Source: Bacteroidaceae bacterium (lineage in GTDB: Bacteria > Bacteroidota > Bacteroidia > Bacteroidales > Bacteroidaceae). From it: a stretch of 47,264 bases of DNA. Below the pieces are notes generated by a model that was not told the DNA's origin, searched no databases, and was given only the letters and a program-made list of their open reading frames with translations. The stretch spans positions 1 through 47,264 of the forward strand of contig JAGAAS010000106.1 in NCBI GenBank assembly GCA_017615125.1. The letters are read 5' to 3'. Below, piece after piece: positions 32,278 through 41,007 of this stretch (the first letter of the stretch is position 1; each line of letters opens with the position of its first letter). The translations under genes and the position numbers were made by a program.

Positions 32278-32294
32278 CGGCGAAAACAAGAAAA

Positions 32295-33281
32295 ATGAAG
32301 ATTTCTATATTAGGAGGCTCTGGTTTCGTCGGCACTCGCTTGATTGAACTGCTGAAAGATGATTACGAGATTGAGAACATCGATCTCGTCAACAGCCCTT
32401 TCTTCCCGGAACTGACACGAATCGGCGACGTCCGCATTCCTGCGCAGATGAACGAGATGCTTAGGGGGACAGACATCGTGGTTCTTCTGGCAGCACAGCA
32501 CCGAGACGACGTCACGCCCACTTCCCTCTATTACGACACCAACGTGGAAGGGATGAGAGTAGTGCTTGACGCTATGGAATTAAACGGCATCAAGCGACTC
32601 GTATTCTTTTCCAGCCTTGCCATCTATGGCCTCGACAAAGAGATGCCCAAGGAAGACAGCCCCGCAGATCCGTTCAATCACTACGGCAAATCAAAATGGC
32701 AAGCAGAGCAAGTCCTTCAAGCCTGGCTGTCGAGCCATTCTGACGTAACGGCTACCATTTTGCGTCCTACCGTTATTTTCGGAGAGCGAAACAGAGGAAA
32801 TGTCTACAATCTGCTCAACCAGATAGCCCGAGGGCGTTTTATGATGGTAGGCAACGGGAAAAACCGCAAGTCGATGGCCTATGTGGGAAACATCGTCAGC
32901 TTTGTCAAGCACGTTCTGGAGACGGATACCGAGGGCTGCCAAGTTTACAACTATTCCGACGGACCTGACTTCGACATGAATAGCCTTGTACAGCTTGCCG
33001 AAGAGGTTCTCGGCAAGAAAATTCCGACTGTTCACCTCCCCTACTGGCTGGGAATGGCTGGAGGATACGTTTTCGACGCTCTTGCGTGGATTACCCGTAA
33101 GAAGTTAAACATCAGCTCCGTCAGAGTAAAGAAATTCTGCGCAAGCACGCAGACCGACTCCACCAAAGCACATTCAACCGGTTTCGTTCCTCCCTATACG
33201 CTCCGCGAAGGACTTTCCCGCACACTTCTCTTTGAATTTGTTCATCCTCAGCCCGACAGCATCACCTTCCATACGGAATAA
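32295..33281 (+). CDS. NAD-dependent epimerase/dehydratase (extended SDR)
   Basis: 328 residues, extended short-chain dehydrogenase fold. The N-terminal ISILGGSGFVGTRLIELL is the Rossmann glycine loop (GxxGxxG). IVVLLAAQHRDD, VFFSSLAIYG and NHYGKSKWQAEQVL give the Ser and YxxxK catalytic residues, and ATILRPTVIFGERNRGNVYNLL is the downstream substrate-side block. Substrate unknown; relatives act on nucleotide sugars. It is on the opposite strand from the polysaccharide locus and converges on it. Its own promoter and the shared terminator make it a single-gene unit. Confidence 0.92.
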   Translation: MKISILGGSGFVGTRLIELLKDDYEIENIDLVNSPFFPELTRIGDVRIPAQMNEMLRGTDIVVLLAAQHRDDVTPTSLYYDTNVEGMRVVLDAMELNGIKRLVFFSSLAIYGLDKEMPKEDSPADPFNHYGKSKWQAEQVLQAWLSSHSDVTATILRPTVIFGERNRGNVYNLLNQIARGRFMMVGNGKNRKSMAYVGNIVSFVKHVLETDTEGCQVYNYSDGPDFDMNSLVQLAEEVLGKKIPTVHLPYWLGMAGGYVFDALAWITRKKLNISSVRVKKFCASTQTDSTKAHSTGFVPPYTLREGLSRTLLFEFVHPQPDSITFHTE

Positions 33282-33317
33282 GTGAAGGAGGAAAACTGCC
33301 CAAAGGAAAAAAACATA

Positions 33318-33391
33318 TGAAGAAAGAAAACGGCGAGATGAAGAAAGAATCTCGCGAGATGTAGAAAGAAAAAATTTTTTTGAAGAAAGAA
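33318..33391. repeat. 21-nt lattice repeat, locus F (four units)
   Basis: Cores TGAAGAAAGAA (33318), TGAAGAAAGAA (33339), TGTAGAAAGAA (33360) and TGAAGAAAGAA (33381) are exactly 21 nt apart with spacers AACGGCGAGA, TCTCGCGAGA and AAAATTTTTT. This is the clearest single-orientation example. It lies between convergent genes and runs directly into the terminator. Confidence 0.9.
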
Positions 33392-33422
33392 AAAACGTCA
33401 CCTCTCAGAGATGGCGTTTTTT
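33390..33422. terminator. bidirectional terminator, epimerase and GT2
   Basis: AAAAAACG (33390-33397) pairs with CGTTTTTT (33415-33422), extended inward by U-G, C-G and A-U pairs, one mismatch and CTC/GAG. A-run and T-run flank the stem, so it serves both convergent genes. It overlaps the stop codon of the GT2 gene on the other strand. Confidence 0.75.
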
Positions 33423-34254
33423 AGATTTCTACAGGATTGGGATGATCCTTGAGGTATTTCTTTATATCGCGACGTTTCTTGAGCTTTTTTAGGACATACG
33501 CAGGCAGAAAGCAGAAGAACAGGTAGAAATAGGAGTGAACCTTCGAGTATCCCAAGACAATCTGATACACTTGAACTGCATACCGAACCAAAGGAATCTT
33601 CTTGCGCGACAATGAGTTGCGACTCAGGTTATAATACGTCAGCACCTCGTCAACGCCAAAAGCCTCCTTGCATTTTTGCAGAATGAGCAAGACAAGAGCC
33701 CAGTCCTGACGGCGGCGGATAGTAGGCATGTAGAATTTCCCGAACTTGCTGGTATCGTACATTGCCGTAGAGAAACCGATTTTATCGTCGTGAAGCGTGT
33801 CGCGGAAAGTCAGGCGCTCGGGAGGAAGCATGATGCTGACAGCATTTCCCGCATCGTTCAGCTCAAGATACGAAGTGTAGCTCAGACAGCAGTCCTTTTC
33901 CTGCATCAGCTTCAGCTGCTTCTCCAGCTTCGTAGGCATCCAGTAATCATCTCCGTCGCAGAAGGCGATATATCTCCCGCGAGCCATTTCAGTACACTTG
34001 TTACGTGCTACGCCTGCGCCTGAATTCTTTTCCAGATAGAAAACCCGAACGCGAGGGTCTTTCTCGAAGGACGAAAGTATCTCGTGCACCTTCGGATCGG
34101 TAGAACAATCGTCGGTAATGACAAGCTCGAAATCGGTAAAAGTCTGAGAGAGGACACACTCAATTGTCTTCTTCAAATACCGCCCACAATTGTATGTCGG
34201 CATTATTACCGACACCAAAGGCTCCTTGTTTATGCTTTGCGTATCTTCGAGCAT
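33421..34254 (-). CDS. GT2-family glycosyltransferase
   Basis: 277 residues from the Met at 34254, GT-A fold. VSVIMPTYNCGRYLKKTIECVLSQTFTDFELVITDDCSTD is the nucleotide-sugar binding N-terminus, with AFCDGDDYW (DxD-like) at mid-protein and a basic C-terminus. A start at 34284 is possible in frame, but a consensus promoter box (34271-34278) lies inside that extension, so 34254 is preferred. Last gene of the polysaccharide locus; donor and acceptor sugars unknown. Confidence 0.88.
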   Translation of the reverse strand: MLEDTQSINKEPLVSVIMPTYNCGRYLKKTIECVLSQTFTDFELVITDDCSTDPKVHEILSSFEKDPRVRVFYLEKNSGAGVARNKCTEMARGRYIAFCDGDDYWMPTKLEKQLKLMQEKDCCLSYTSYLELNDAGNAVSIMLPPERLTFRDTLHDDKIGFSTAMYDTSKFGKFYMPTIRRRQDWALVLLILQKCKEAFGVDEVLTYYNLSRNSLSRKKIPLVRYAVQVYQIVLGYSKVHSYFYLFFCFLPAYVLKKLKKRRDIKKYLKDHPNPVEI

Positions 34255-34270
34255 TTCCAAAAATTGCGTG

Positions 34271-34278
34271 CAAAGGTA
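34271..34278 (-). promoter_or_regulatory. Bacteroidetes-type promoter of the last GT2 gene
   Basis: Reads TACCTTTG on the - strand, 17 nt before the preferred start at 34254. It implies that this gene can be transcribed apart from the rest of the locus. Confidence 0.55.
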
Positions 34279-34366
34279 CAACAAAGCAAGCGAAAAGGAA
34301 AAGAAAACTGTCTTTTTTTATTTTCTCCGAGTTATATTTCCTTGAGACTAATCCTGACGAAGATGA

Positions 34367-35281
34367 TTAATCTTTCGCCGACGGAAGCGTAATGAGCTGT
34401 CCCGTTTTGTCAAGGAACTCGGGAGAATATACATTCATCAATCCCCCGATAGAAGTAAAAGTCATCTCTCCGAAATAAATTGCGCCTCCGACACTATACA
34501 AATCAACCCGGACGACAGGGAACGGAGCAGATAGTTTTTCTGCCACTTCTAGCATTTCTGTCAGATTATCGGGCTTGGGGATATAATCGGAAATTTTATA
34601 GTGATGAGTTGCCACAGAATATTCAGGATGAGCATTCCATTCTGTATCATACGTCATCACACGAACTGACTCTTTCGTTCTGTCTATGCAAGCCCATATA
34701 TAGTAAGCCTTCCCATTAAAGCACCAAATCTTGTAATCAATAAGGGAAGAAGAATATTTAGCAGACTCTTCGTCATTCTGCAAGAGCTGTTCAGCAACAA
34801 CACGCGGAGTTATACGAGAATAATGAATATCTCCTTCATCAAGGCCATACGTCTCGGAAAGAGTCTGTCGCATTGAACGTCGTATCTCGTCCAAGTTCGT
34901 TGTACTCTTATCACTAACAATTATGCTGTCTCCAGAACCATGAGTAGCTTTCAGGACAAATTGTTGTGGCAACGACTCAAAATCAATCTTTTCCGCAGAG
35001 TTCCATACGCCATACAACCTGTTCAATATATGCTCCAATCCACATTCGGCAACATACTCGCGTACTGCATATTTATCTGTCAGTCTCGACCATTCTTCCG
35101 TATTCGTTCGCAGCGATAAGTATTGTATCTTTTCATTAAGGTTCCTTGGATTTCGTAAGTTCAAGCGCTTGCGAAAACGGAGCCAATAGCGTATTCTTAC
35201 GACGAGTTCTGGTTTTTTTCTCCCCAGACGTCCGGCTATCTTCTTGAGTTCTTTCTTAATAGAAAACATAAGTTCTTTCAA
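34367..35281 (-). CDS. ATP-grasp (TupA-like) polysaccharide-modifying enzyme
   Basis: 304 residues, resembling the TupA-like ATP-grasp family of polysaccharide loci. NLRNPRNLNEKIQYLSLR, LTDKYAVREYV, QFVLKATHGSGDSIIV (ATP-side Lys and Gly-rich loop), VVAEQLLQNDE and DYKIWCFNGKAYYIWACIDRT are the family blocks, ending with RVDLYSVGGAIYFGEMTF. Such enzymes may add amino acids or other acids to teichuronic or capsular polymers, or act as atypical glycosyltransferases; the role here is not settled. The start overlaps the stop of the GT4 gene by 4 nt (ATGA), indicating translational coupling. Confidence 0.85.
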   Translation of the reverse strand: MKELMFSIKKELKKIAGRLGRKKPELVVRIRYWLRFRKRLNLRNPRNLNEKIQYLSLRTNTEEWSRLTDKYAVREYVAECGLEHILNRLYGVWNSAEKIDFESLPQQFVLKATHGSGDSIIVSDKSTTNLDEIRRSMRQTLSETYGLDEGDIHYSRITPRVVAEQLLQNDEESAKYSSSLIDYKIWCFNGKAYYIWACIDRTKESVRVMTYDTEWNAHPEYSVATHHYKISDYIPKPDNLTEMLEVAEKLSAPFPVVRVDLYSVGGAIYFGEMTFTSIGGLMNVYSPEFLDKTGQLITLPSAKD

Positions 35282-36333
35282 CTTTCTACAGGTTTGTCCA
35301 TTCCCAACTGTGCTATGAGCGTATCGTTAAGGACTTTCTTTACGTCGTACAGCGCGGAGCGTTTTAATGCGTTTTCCCGTAAAGGCTGTAATATTTCGCG
35401 ATTCTCAATCACCTTGCGCATTATCTCCAACATAGCATTTTTATCTCCAACAGGGAATAGGAAACCGCAGCACCCATTTCCAATGATTTCTTCAGCATAA
35501 CTCCAATTAGAAGCTATGACAGGTAAGGCTGAAATCGCTGCATCTGCTATCACGCCAGGAAATCCTTCGGTAACGTGCATTGTCGGAAACAGCATAGCAT
35601 CATACGACGACAAGATTTCGTAACCCTCTGCATTGTTCAGATTCAAGAATCCACGATAGCAAGCATTTGGTAGAGAGTCTACTTCTGCAAAAAAACGTTG
35701 CTTTATATCCTCATCCATACGTCCATAGAAATCTACTTCGAACTTTTCCGATAGGCCCTGTGAGTTTAAATCGCGGATTGCGCCTAAAATAAGAAAAATA
35801 CCCTTCAGTTCAGTCAGCCTTGACAAGAACACAAATTTTAATTTTCCTTCTTCTCGCTGATTTATTTCAGGAACGAAATAAACTGGTTTGAAATTATATA
35901 GACGATACGTATTGTCAATGCCTACTTCATGATAAAGTTCACTCACCAAATCGGCTTCAACCACAATTCGTTCCAACTTATGGAAAGGAGCTGCCTTGTA
36001 AATGCCTTTTTGTATTTTGACGGGAGTATACCCCCCTATCATGAAATAATAGATACGACTGCGCAAATGAAGAGAAGTCGAAAGGCGTATGAGACGGTAA
36101 GCGCTTACGTTTGACGTTGAAATAACGATATTGTCAAACTGTCTGAATAGCAGATTCCATAAGACCTTGCATAATACCAACGGATTACTCTTCCATCGCT
36201 GAGTATCAGTATACTTGACGTCCGACAGCTTCTCCTTAAAGAAAGACAAGAGATATCTGTTCTTCACAGCATCCCCCGCTTGAGGTATATTTGGATAATC
36301 CAACGCCCCAATGAAGAAAAGTCGATGTCTCAT
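35278..36333 (-). CDS. GT4-family glycosyltransferase
   Basis: 351 residues, GT-B fold. LKFVFLSRLTELKGIFLILGAI is the start of the C-terminal nucleotide-binding domain, and EGFPGVIADAAISALPVIASNW is the glycosyltransferase group 1 E-x7-E block near the end. Substrate unknown. Start MRHRLFFIGALDYPN. It overlaps the ATP-grasp gene by 4 nt and is 30 nt downstream of wzx. A consensus -7 box within the end of wzx could serve as an internal promoter. Confidence 0.9.
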   Translation of the reverse strand: MRHRLFFIGALDYPNIPQAGDAVKNRYLLSFFKEKLSDVKYTDTQRWKSNPLVLCKVLWNLLFRQFDNIVISTSNVSAYRLIRLSTSLHLRSRIYYFMIGGYTPVKIQKGIYKAAPFHKLERIVVEADLVSELYHEVGIDNTYRLYNFKPVYFVPEINQREEGKLKFVFLSRLTELKGIFLILGAIRDLNSQGLSEKFEVDFYGRMDEDIKQRFFAEVDSLPNACYRGFLNLNNAEGYEILSSYDAMLFPTMHVTEGFPGVIADAAISALPVIASNWSYAEEIIGNGCCGFLFPVGDKNAMLEIMRKVIENREILQPLRENALKRSALYDVKKVLNDTLIAQLGMDKPVES

Positions 36334-36363
36334 AAATTACCTTTTTAATATAGATGCTAGTAT

Positions 36364-37587
36364 TTACGCCACAAAGGTAATCTTTTTTATGTAAAGACAA
36401 TAATTATAATAAAGAGAAATTGCGTAGACAAACGAACTTAGCAAGACAGTCAGGATAGCTCCGCTTACATTCCACAGCCAGACAAACAAGACGGAACCGA
36501 TTATCTTTACCGATCCGCAGGCAAAGCTGCTGTTACGGATGTCTCTCCCCTGCCCGTGCGAGCCAAGAAAGCGATTTATCATATCCCCGATACCGTGAAT
36601 GCTAAATCCTACTGCCATCCATTTGGCATACGAACCGACAACGAAATATGAACTGTCGTATAGGCTCACTACTGGATCTATCAGCAAGATAAACCCGAAG
36701 CACGACAAAGCCGTCATAGCAATCGTAAGCAGGAAAACCTTACTCGGGATGCGCTGCTCATGCACGAACCGTTTGAAGAAAGTCGTCCCAACTATTCCTG
36801 GAAGATACGAGATGGGTTGCGCCAACGAAAGGCCCAACGTGAAGAAGCCCACGTTAGCATTATCCGAATTGAAAAGTCCCAGAGTGACGCCAGAAAGATA
36901 GTTTGTTGCCACCATTGCCAATGAACCCCAGTAGAGTTGGATGCCATATTCCTTGTTTTCTTTCTGTAAATCCGCGAATACGGGCTTAAGGCTTCTGAAC
37001 GAGGGCTTTGTGGAAATAATGATGCCGACAAGTACCAATGAACAAACGCCCCAATGAAGATAGAGAACTGTTTTGGAGTCAACTGCGTCGAGTCGGGGAT
37101 ATACCAACAGGGCTACTATAATGAAACAAAAAACAGGAAGCACGCGGGCAAGCGAAAGACGAACGATATGATTATCTCCTTGCGCCGTAGTGTTCATGTA
37201 ATTTGTCAGCAAAGGATACAAGCAAACGGGCAACGAACAGAAGAACAATAGCTTAAGTTCAGGCCTATTCACGTAGCAAAGGCCTACCGATGACGTCAGC
37301 AGCATTAAGAGGAAAACAGCTACAAGTAGGAAGACAATCATTGCCCCCCTTATCCGGGCACTCCTCTTCTTATCATTAGACAACGCCAAAAGCCGGCTGC
37401 CCGACATAAACCACCCAAACAGCACTACCCACGAAAGCAACTGAATGATATTCATCACGAAACGCACGTTTCCATACTCTACCGTATTCAATGCGTCCGT
37501 GTTGATTTTCGAAGCAATGAAGTTAAGCACCGCCCCTAAGAAAGTGGCAGCATATAACATCAAAACCTGTCTCAGTCCCTTACTCAT
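36364..37587 (-). CDS. wzx: Wzx-type polysaccharide flippase
   Basis: 407 residues, many hydrophobic segments with basic loops, MATE/PST-like polysaccharide flippase moving lipid-linked repeat units across the inner membrane. The N-terminus VLMLYAATFLGAVLNFIASKINTDALNTVEYGNVRFV is characteristic of the family, and alternating helices run to the end (YAISLYYNYCLYI). The gene overlaps the upstream GT2 gene by 8 nt. With Wzy, Wzz and Wza in the same locus it defines a Wzx/Wzy-dependent pathway. Confidence 0.88.
   Translation of the reverse strand: MSKGLRQVLMLYAATFLGAVLNFIASKINTDALNTVEYGNVRFVMNIIQLLSWVVLFGWFMSGSRLLALSNDKKRSARIRGAMIVFLLVAVFLLMLLTSSVGLCYVNRPELKLLFFCSLPVCLYPLLTNYMNTTAQGDNHIVRLSLARVLPVFCFIIVALLVYPRLDAVDSKTVLYLHWGVCSLVLVGIIISTKPSFRSLKPVFADLQKENKEYGIQLYWGSLAMVATNYLSGVTLGLFNSDNANVGFFTLGLSLAQPISYLPGIVGTTFFKRFVHEQRIPSKVFLLTIAMTALSCFGFILLIDPVVSLYDSSYFVVGSYAKWMAVGFSIHGIGDMINRFLGSHGQGRDIRNSSFACGSVKIIGSVLFVWLWNVSGAILTVLLSSFVYAISLYYNYCLYIKKITFVA
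36372..36379 (-). promoter_or_regulatory. possible internal promoter within the end of wzx
   Basis: Reads TACCTTTG on the - strand and overlaps the last codons of wzx. A start near 36365 would give a ~30-nt leader for the GT4 gene. The match could be chance within codons. Confidence 0.35.
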
Positions 37588-38542
37588 CGGTACGTTTCAG
37601 AAAATCAAAATATGTCCCATCGTGCAACATATGCTGAAAATCTTCCTGCGAGATGCCTTTTTTAGTACGTGCATCCGCTCCGAGGTGCTCTGCAAGCTGC
37701 TTTGCCTGCTTCTTGCTCAGCCCGTCAGCTTGGAAATACCTCAGGCTCTTCTTCATCGTCAGCAAACGGATGAGAGAAAACTCCAAAGGCGAATAATAAT
37801 CGCGGGCAACAAGGAGACGCCCAAGATAGTACATATAGTCCCTTCCGAGCATAGCGTTGGAAGCCTTTTTTGTGGAAGAGCCCACTTTATGATAGATGAC
37901 GGAATCTCTCACTATCACCATTTTTTCGCCCCGAGAACGCATCCGGAGGGCAAATTCGTAGTCTTCCTCTCCGAAGAAGAACTTCTCCGTCAGCAGTTTC
38001 CCGCTTTCGTCCACCAACGAAGAATCCACCATAAGAGCACAACCCGAAATGAACGATACCGGGAAAGGAGTACGCTCGGGCAAGTCGCTCACGAAGGCAT
38101 TCCGGTAATACGCCTTCCGCGAACCGAAGATCAGCTTGCCTCCGCAAGACCAAATCCGCACCTTTTCTCCCCAATAGTTGATCAGAGGACCCAACACCTT
38201 ACATTCAGCATGTTCCGCACGATATGCCTGCAACTTAAGCAGGAAATCCGGCTCCACTTCCGTATCGTTGTTAAGAAGCATGTATGAGTCGGGATTGTAC
38301 TTACGGGCGTAAGCTATTGCCTTATTGTTGCCCACAGCAAAGCCGTAATTCCTGTCGAGCGGCAACAGTTCTGTCTTCAGAGTCGATGTAGCGAGGAACT
38401 CCCCTATCCGCTCTCTGCTGTCGTCCGACGAGCCATTATCGGCAACGACCACACGGAAATCGCCCTTCGTACGCTCAAGCGACTTAAGGCAGGCGATGGT
38501 ATCGTCGGCTCCGTTCCAGTTAATGATTATAAACAACGTCAT
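37580..38542 (-). CDS. GT2-family glycosyltransferase (rhamnosyltransferase-like)
   Basis: 320 residues, GT-A fold. TLFIIINWNGADDTIACLKSLE, VVVADNGSSDDSRE, NYGFAVGNNKAI and YMLLNNDTEVEPDFL (DxD-like) form the nucleotide-sugar site, and FFGEEDYEFALRMRSRG is the conserved acceptor-side block seen in rhamnosyltransferase-like members. Substrate is not certain. It overlaps the polymerase gene by 23 nt upstream and wzx by 8 nt downstream, so it is translationally linked to both. Confidence 0.92.
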   Translation of the reverse strand: MTLFIIINWNGADDTIACLKSLERTKGDFRVVVADNGSSDDSRERIGEFLATSTLKTELLPLDRNYGFAVGNNKAIAYARKYNPDSYMLLNNDTEVEPDFLLKLQAYRAEHAECKVLGPLINYWGEKVRIWSCGGKLIFGSRKAYYRNAFVSDLPERTPFPVSFISGCALMVDSSLVDESGKLLTEKFFFGEEDYEFALRMRSRGEKMVIVRDSVIYHKVGSSTKKASNAMLGRDYMYYLGRLLVARDYYSPLEFSLIRLLTMKKSLRYFQADGLSKKQAKQLAEHLGADARTKKGISQEDFQHMLHDGTYFDFLKRTDE

Positions 38543-39860
38543 CGTGAGAAAGCATGTTATTTTTTGGAGAAGGAATCTCGCGCGCTCGAGAAGGAATCTC
38601 GCCGTATGAAGAAAGAATAATTCCTTTTGGAGAAGGGAAAAAAGTTTTTTCCTTCTTCATAAACATCCAATCCAGTACGTGCAAGAGGATAATCATCGCG
38701 GGGATTTCAACAACGTCAAGATGGAAGAAATAGAACTCAAACCACCCCATCGCCAGCAAGGCGCAGAAGTAGTAATAGGTAGTGCATGTGAAAAGGTTGT
38801 TGAACCCTACGGAAATGATTTTCAGCGTATAGCAGAAGGCACTCAGGCCCAGGGTGTAAAGTGCAAACTGAACGGGAGAGGTGTATATATATAGCGTGCC
38901 GAAGACCGTACGCACGTTCGTCAGGCTTATGCCCGTAAAGAAGAATGTCGGATTCACAGGAGAGAGTACCTCCTTGTTCCCGGTAATCTGATTGTATATA
39001 TTGATAAATGGAGTCCAGATGACATCAAAATCTCCTCTGTCGGGAAAGCCCAGCTCCATATCGACGCTCAGTCCCAAGGTACCGCTCGAGAAATAGTGGA
39101 CAAAGCGCTGAAAAATCCAAAGCAAGACTCCACCATTGATGTCGATATCGTTCACAACGACGATAGCAAGCCCGAATGAAACAAAGAACACAGCCAACGC
39201 ACCTATTAATATAGTAAGGACAAGGCGCCCTGTAATCCGCATCTTTCCAGAAGCCAAGCGAAGGAGCACGCCCACAACAACAGGAATAATCATCGTGCCC
39301 TTCACCATATTGATTACGCTTACAACCATGAAGGCGATAATGAAAATCCAAATCCAAGGCTGACGCTTGTTCACGTAGTAGATGCACAACATAAGCATCA
39401 CTACGCAGAAACGCTTCAAGTGCGCCCAAAAGCCAAAGCCCGCAAACTCCTCAGCAAAGTCATCGGAACCAATCAGGAACTGAGAGCTATGTATCGTGCT
39501 CATAAGCCGATACGAAAACATCATCAACAGGACAACGCATATAAGCGTAAAGACAAGCGGAATCCTTGACTCTTCAATATCGGTTCGCTCCGTTGGGTAA
39601 TTGTTTTTCCGGGCATATCCCGCAAGAGCAAAGCTCGGAATAGCAAAAAGCAGAAGTCCTACATTCCAGATCAAGATGCTCGGAAAGTAGAACTCCACAA
39701 AATCAAACCGTCCCGATATGGCAATTGAGACAATGAGCACTACCAGGTAAGGGAGCATCAGGAAATTCAAGGGAGTGAGCAGCGTCTTCCACGCTTTCTT
39801 CTCGAGATAGAACAAAATCCCTATCTCGATTAGAATGGAAAGGAAATACAGGAAGCCCAT
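38520..39860 (-). CDS. wzy: Wzy-type polysaccharide polymerase with repeat-encoded tail
   Basis: 446 residues, about a dozen hydrophobic segments and a large periplasmic loop, fitting an O-antigen/capsule repeat-unit polymerase; Wzy sequences are poorly conserved, so the call rests on topology and context (between Wzz and the glycosyltransferases). The last membrane segment ends near residue 400 (ILLHVLDWMF). Residues about 401-433 are encoded by 21-nt repeat locus G and show a 7-residue period (FFPSPKG, IILSSYG, EIPSRAR, EIPSPKN). The tail then runs on to overlap the next gene by 23 nt. The original stop was probably upstream of the repeat. Confidence 0.82.
   Translation of the reverse strand: MGFLYFLSILIEIGILFYLEKKAWKTLLTPLNFLMLPYLVVLIVSIAISGRFDFVEFYFPSILIWNVGLLLFAIPSFALAGYARKNNYPTERTDIEESRIPLVFTLICVVLLMMFSYRLMSTIHSSQFLIGSDDFAEEFAGFGFWAHLKRFCVVMLMLCIYYVNKRQPWIWIFIIAFMVVSVINMVKGTMIIPVVVGVLLRLASGKMRITGRLVLTILIGALAVFFVSFGLAIVVVNDIDINGGVLLWIFQRFVHYFSSGTLGLSVDMELGFPDRGDFDVIWTPFINIYNQITGNKEVLSPVNPTFFFTGISLTNVRTVFGTLYIYTSPVQFALYTLGLSAFCYTLKIISVGFNNLFTCTTYYYFCALLAMGWFEFYFFHLDVVEIPAMIILLHVLDWMFMKKEKTFFPSPKGIILSSYGEIPSRAREIPSPKNNMLSHDDVVYNH
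38565..38659. repeat. 21-nt lattice repeat, locus G (inside wzy)
   Basis: Cores TGGAGAAGGAA (38565), TCGAGAAGGAA (38586), TGAAGAAAGAA (38607), TGGAGAAGGGA (38628) and, inverted, TTCCTTCTTCA (38649) keep exact 21-nt spacing. Spacers are TCTCGCGCGC, TCTCGCCGTA, TAATTCCTTT and AAAAAGTTTT. It is the only copy within a coding region, and as 21 is a multiple of three it leaves the frame open. Confidence 0.88.
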
Positions 39861-39885
39861 ACTCGAAAGAAGAATGCCCTACCGC

Positions 39886-40974
39886 TTATTCCATTCCCTT
39901 CGCGTCGTTTATCAGTTCCTTGACGACGAGCCAGGCAGCCGTACCGAAGAATGCAAGGAAGACATACAGGATGCCCATCATCAGCTTCTTAGGCGAAGAT
40001 GCCTTGAAGGGCGTGTATGGAGGCTGCATCACTACGCACACGGGGGTTTTCTCCTGCACTTTAGCCTTTGCCAGCTCAAGCTGACTGGCTATCTGGTTGT
40101 ACACGCCAAAGGCGAGGTCCTTCTCGTTCTCAAGGCGGTCCTGCTCCATCTGATACTGCATCTTGACAAGTCCCTGATGCTGATCGACAAAAGTAGCATA
40201 CGCCTTCTGCGCCTTGAAGTAACGGTCCTGAGCCTCGTTGTACAGCTGCGTAGTATAGGCCAGATCCTTGCGGGCCTTTGCGGTACGATAGTCAACGACG
40301 TACTGCTGCAGCTTTTCCGAAACCTCGTTGGCTACTTTTGCCGCAATCAACGGATCTTGCATCGTGACATTCAGCGTAATCACGTTATTTCCTTTATCGA
40401 CATCTACCCTTACCTTGTTGCTCAAGGACTTCAGCACGTTTTGCTGACTCCGCGTGAGAACGAGCGAGTTGCTGTTTTGCGCAGTAGGCATCACCGTATC
40501 GACGGTATGAGTCGTAAGCTTCTTTATCATACGTCCAGGAGCCTGCAGAGCCCATGTCCACCAAGGGTATTTCTGCTTGTAACGCAAGTAGTGATACAAG
40601 TCGGTGTTTATCTTCCCGTCCTTCGTGGAAACAGGAAGGTCCATCAGCTCGCAAAGGAAAGGCGTTGAAGAAACAATCTGAGGATACAACTCAGGGTAGA
40701 GAGCATCTTCATTGCCGCTCAAGCCGCCCAAGTCTATTCCTGCCATCGAAGCCAACGAGCCAATGCTTCCCGAGATGCCGCCCGAGGAAGAGAGTTCGGG
40801 AGCAAGAACAACCTTCGATGTGTATTGTTTGGGAATACTGAATGCAACGATTATACTTAGCACGCCACCTATGATGCAAGCCTTGAGCAAAGTCTTGCGC
40901 TTTGCCCACAACAGCAGGAGGATGTCAATGAAGTTCTGTCCTGTTTTATTCTTACGCACAACGTCTTCTTCCAT
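39886..40974 (-). CDS. wzz: Wzz-type chain-length determinant
   Basis: 362 residues. A membrane helix near residue 35-53 (ACIIGGVLSIIVAFSIP), a long helical periplasmic part (NEVSEKLQQYVVDYRTAKARKDLAYTTQLYNEAQDRYFKAQKAYATFV) and a C-terminal helix (KLMMGILYVFLAFFGTAAWLVVKELI) give the polysaccharide co-polymerase topology. PPYTPFKASSPKK is the family's proline-rich block before the last helix. No kinase domain is attached. It lies 33 nt downstream of wza and 25 nt upstream of wzy. Confidence 0.92.
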   Translation of the reverse strand: MEEDVVRKNKTGQNFIDILLLLWAKRKTLLKACIIGGVLSIIVAFSIPKQYTSKVVLAPELSSSGGISGSIGSLASMAGIDLGGLSGNEDALYPELYPQIVSSTPFLCELMDLPVSTKDGKINTDLYHYLRYKQKYPWWTWALQAPGRMIKKLTTHTVDTVMPTAQNSNSLVLTRSQQNVLKSLSNKVRVDVDKGNNVITLNVTMQDPLIAAKVANEVSEKLQQYVVDYRTAKARKDLAYTTQLYNEAQDRYFKAQKAYATFVDQHQGLVKMQYQMEQDRLENEKDLAFGVYNQIASQLELAKAKVQEKTPVCVVMQPPYTPFKASSPKKLMMGILYVFLAFFGTAAWLVVKELINDAKGME

Positions 40975-41007
40975 CGTAACGGGTATTATCGCATTTATTA
41001 CTGTCTG

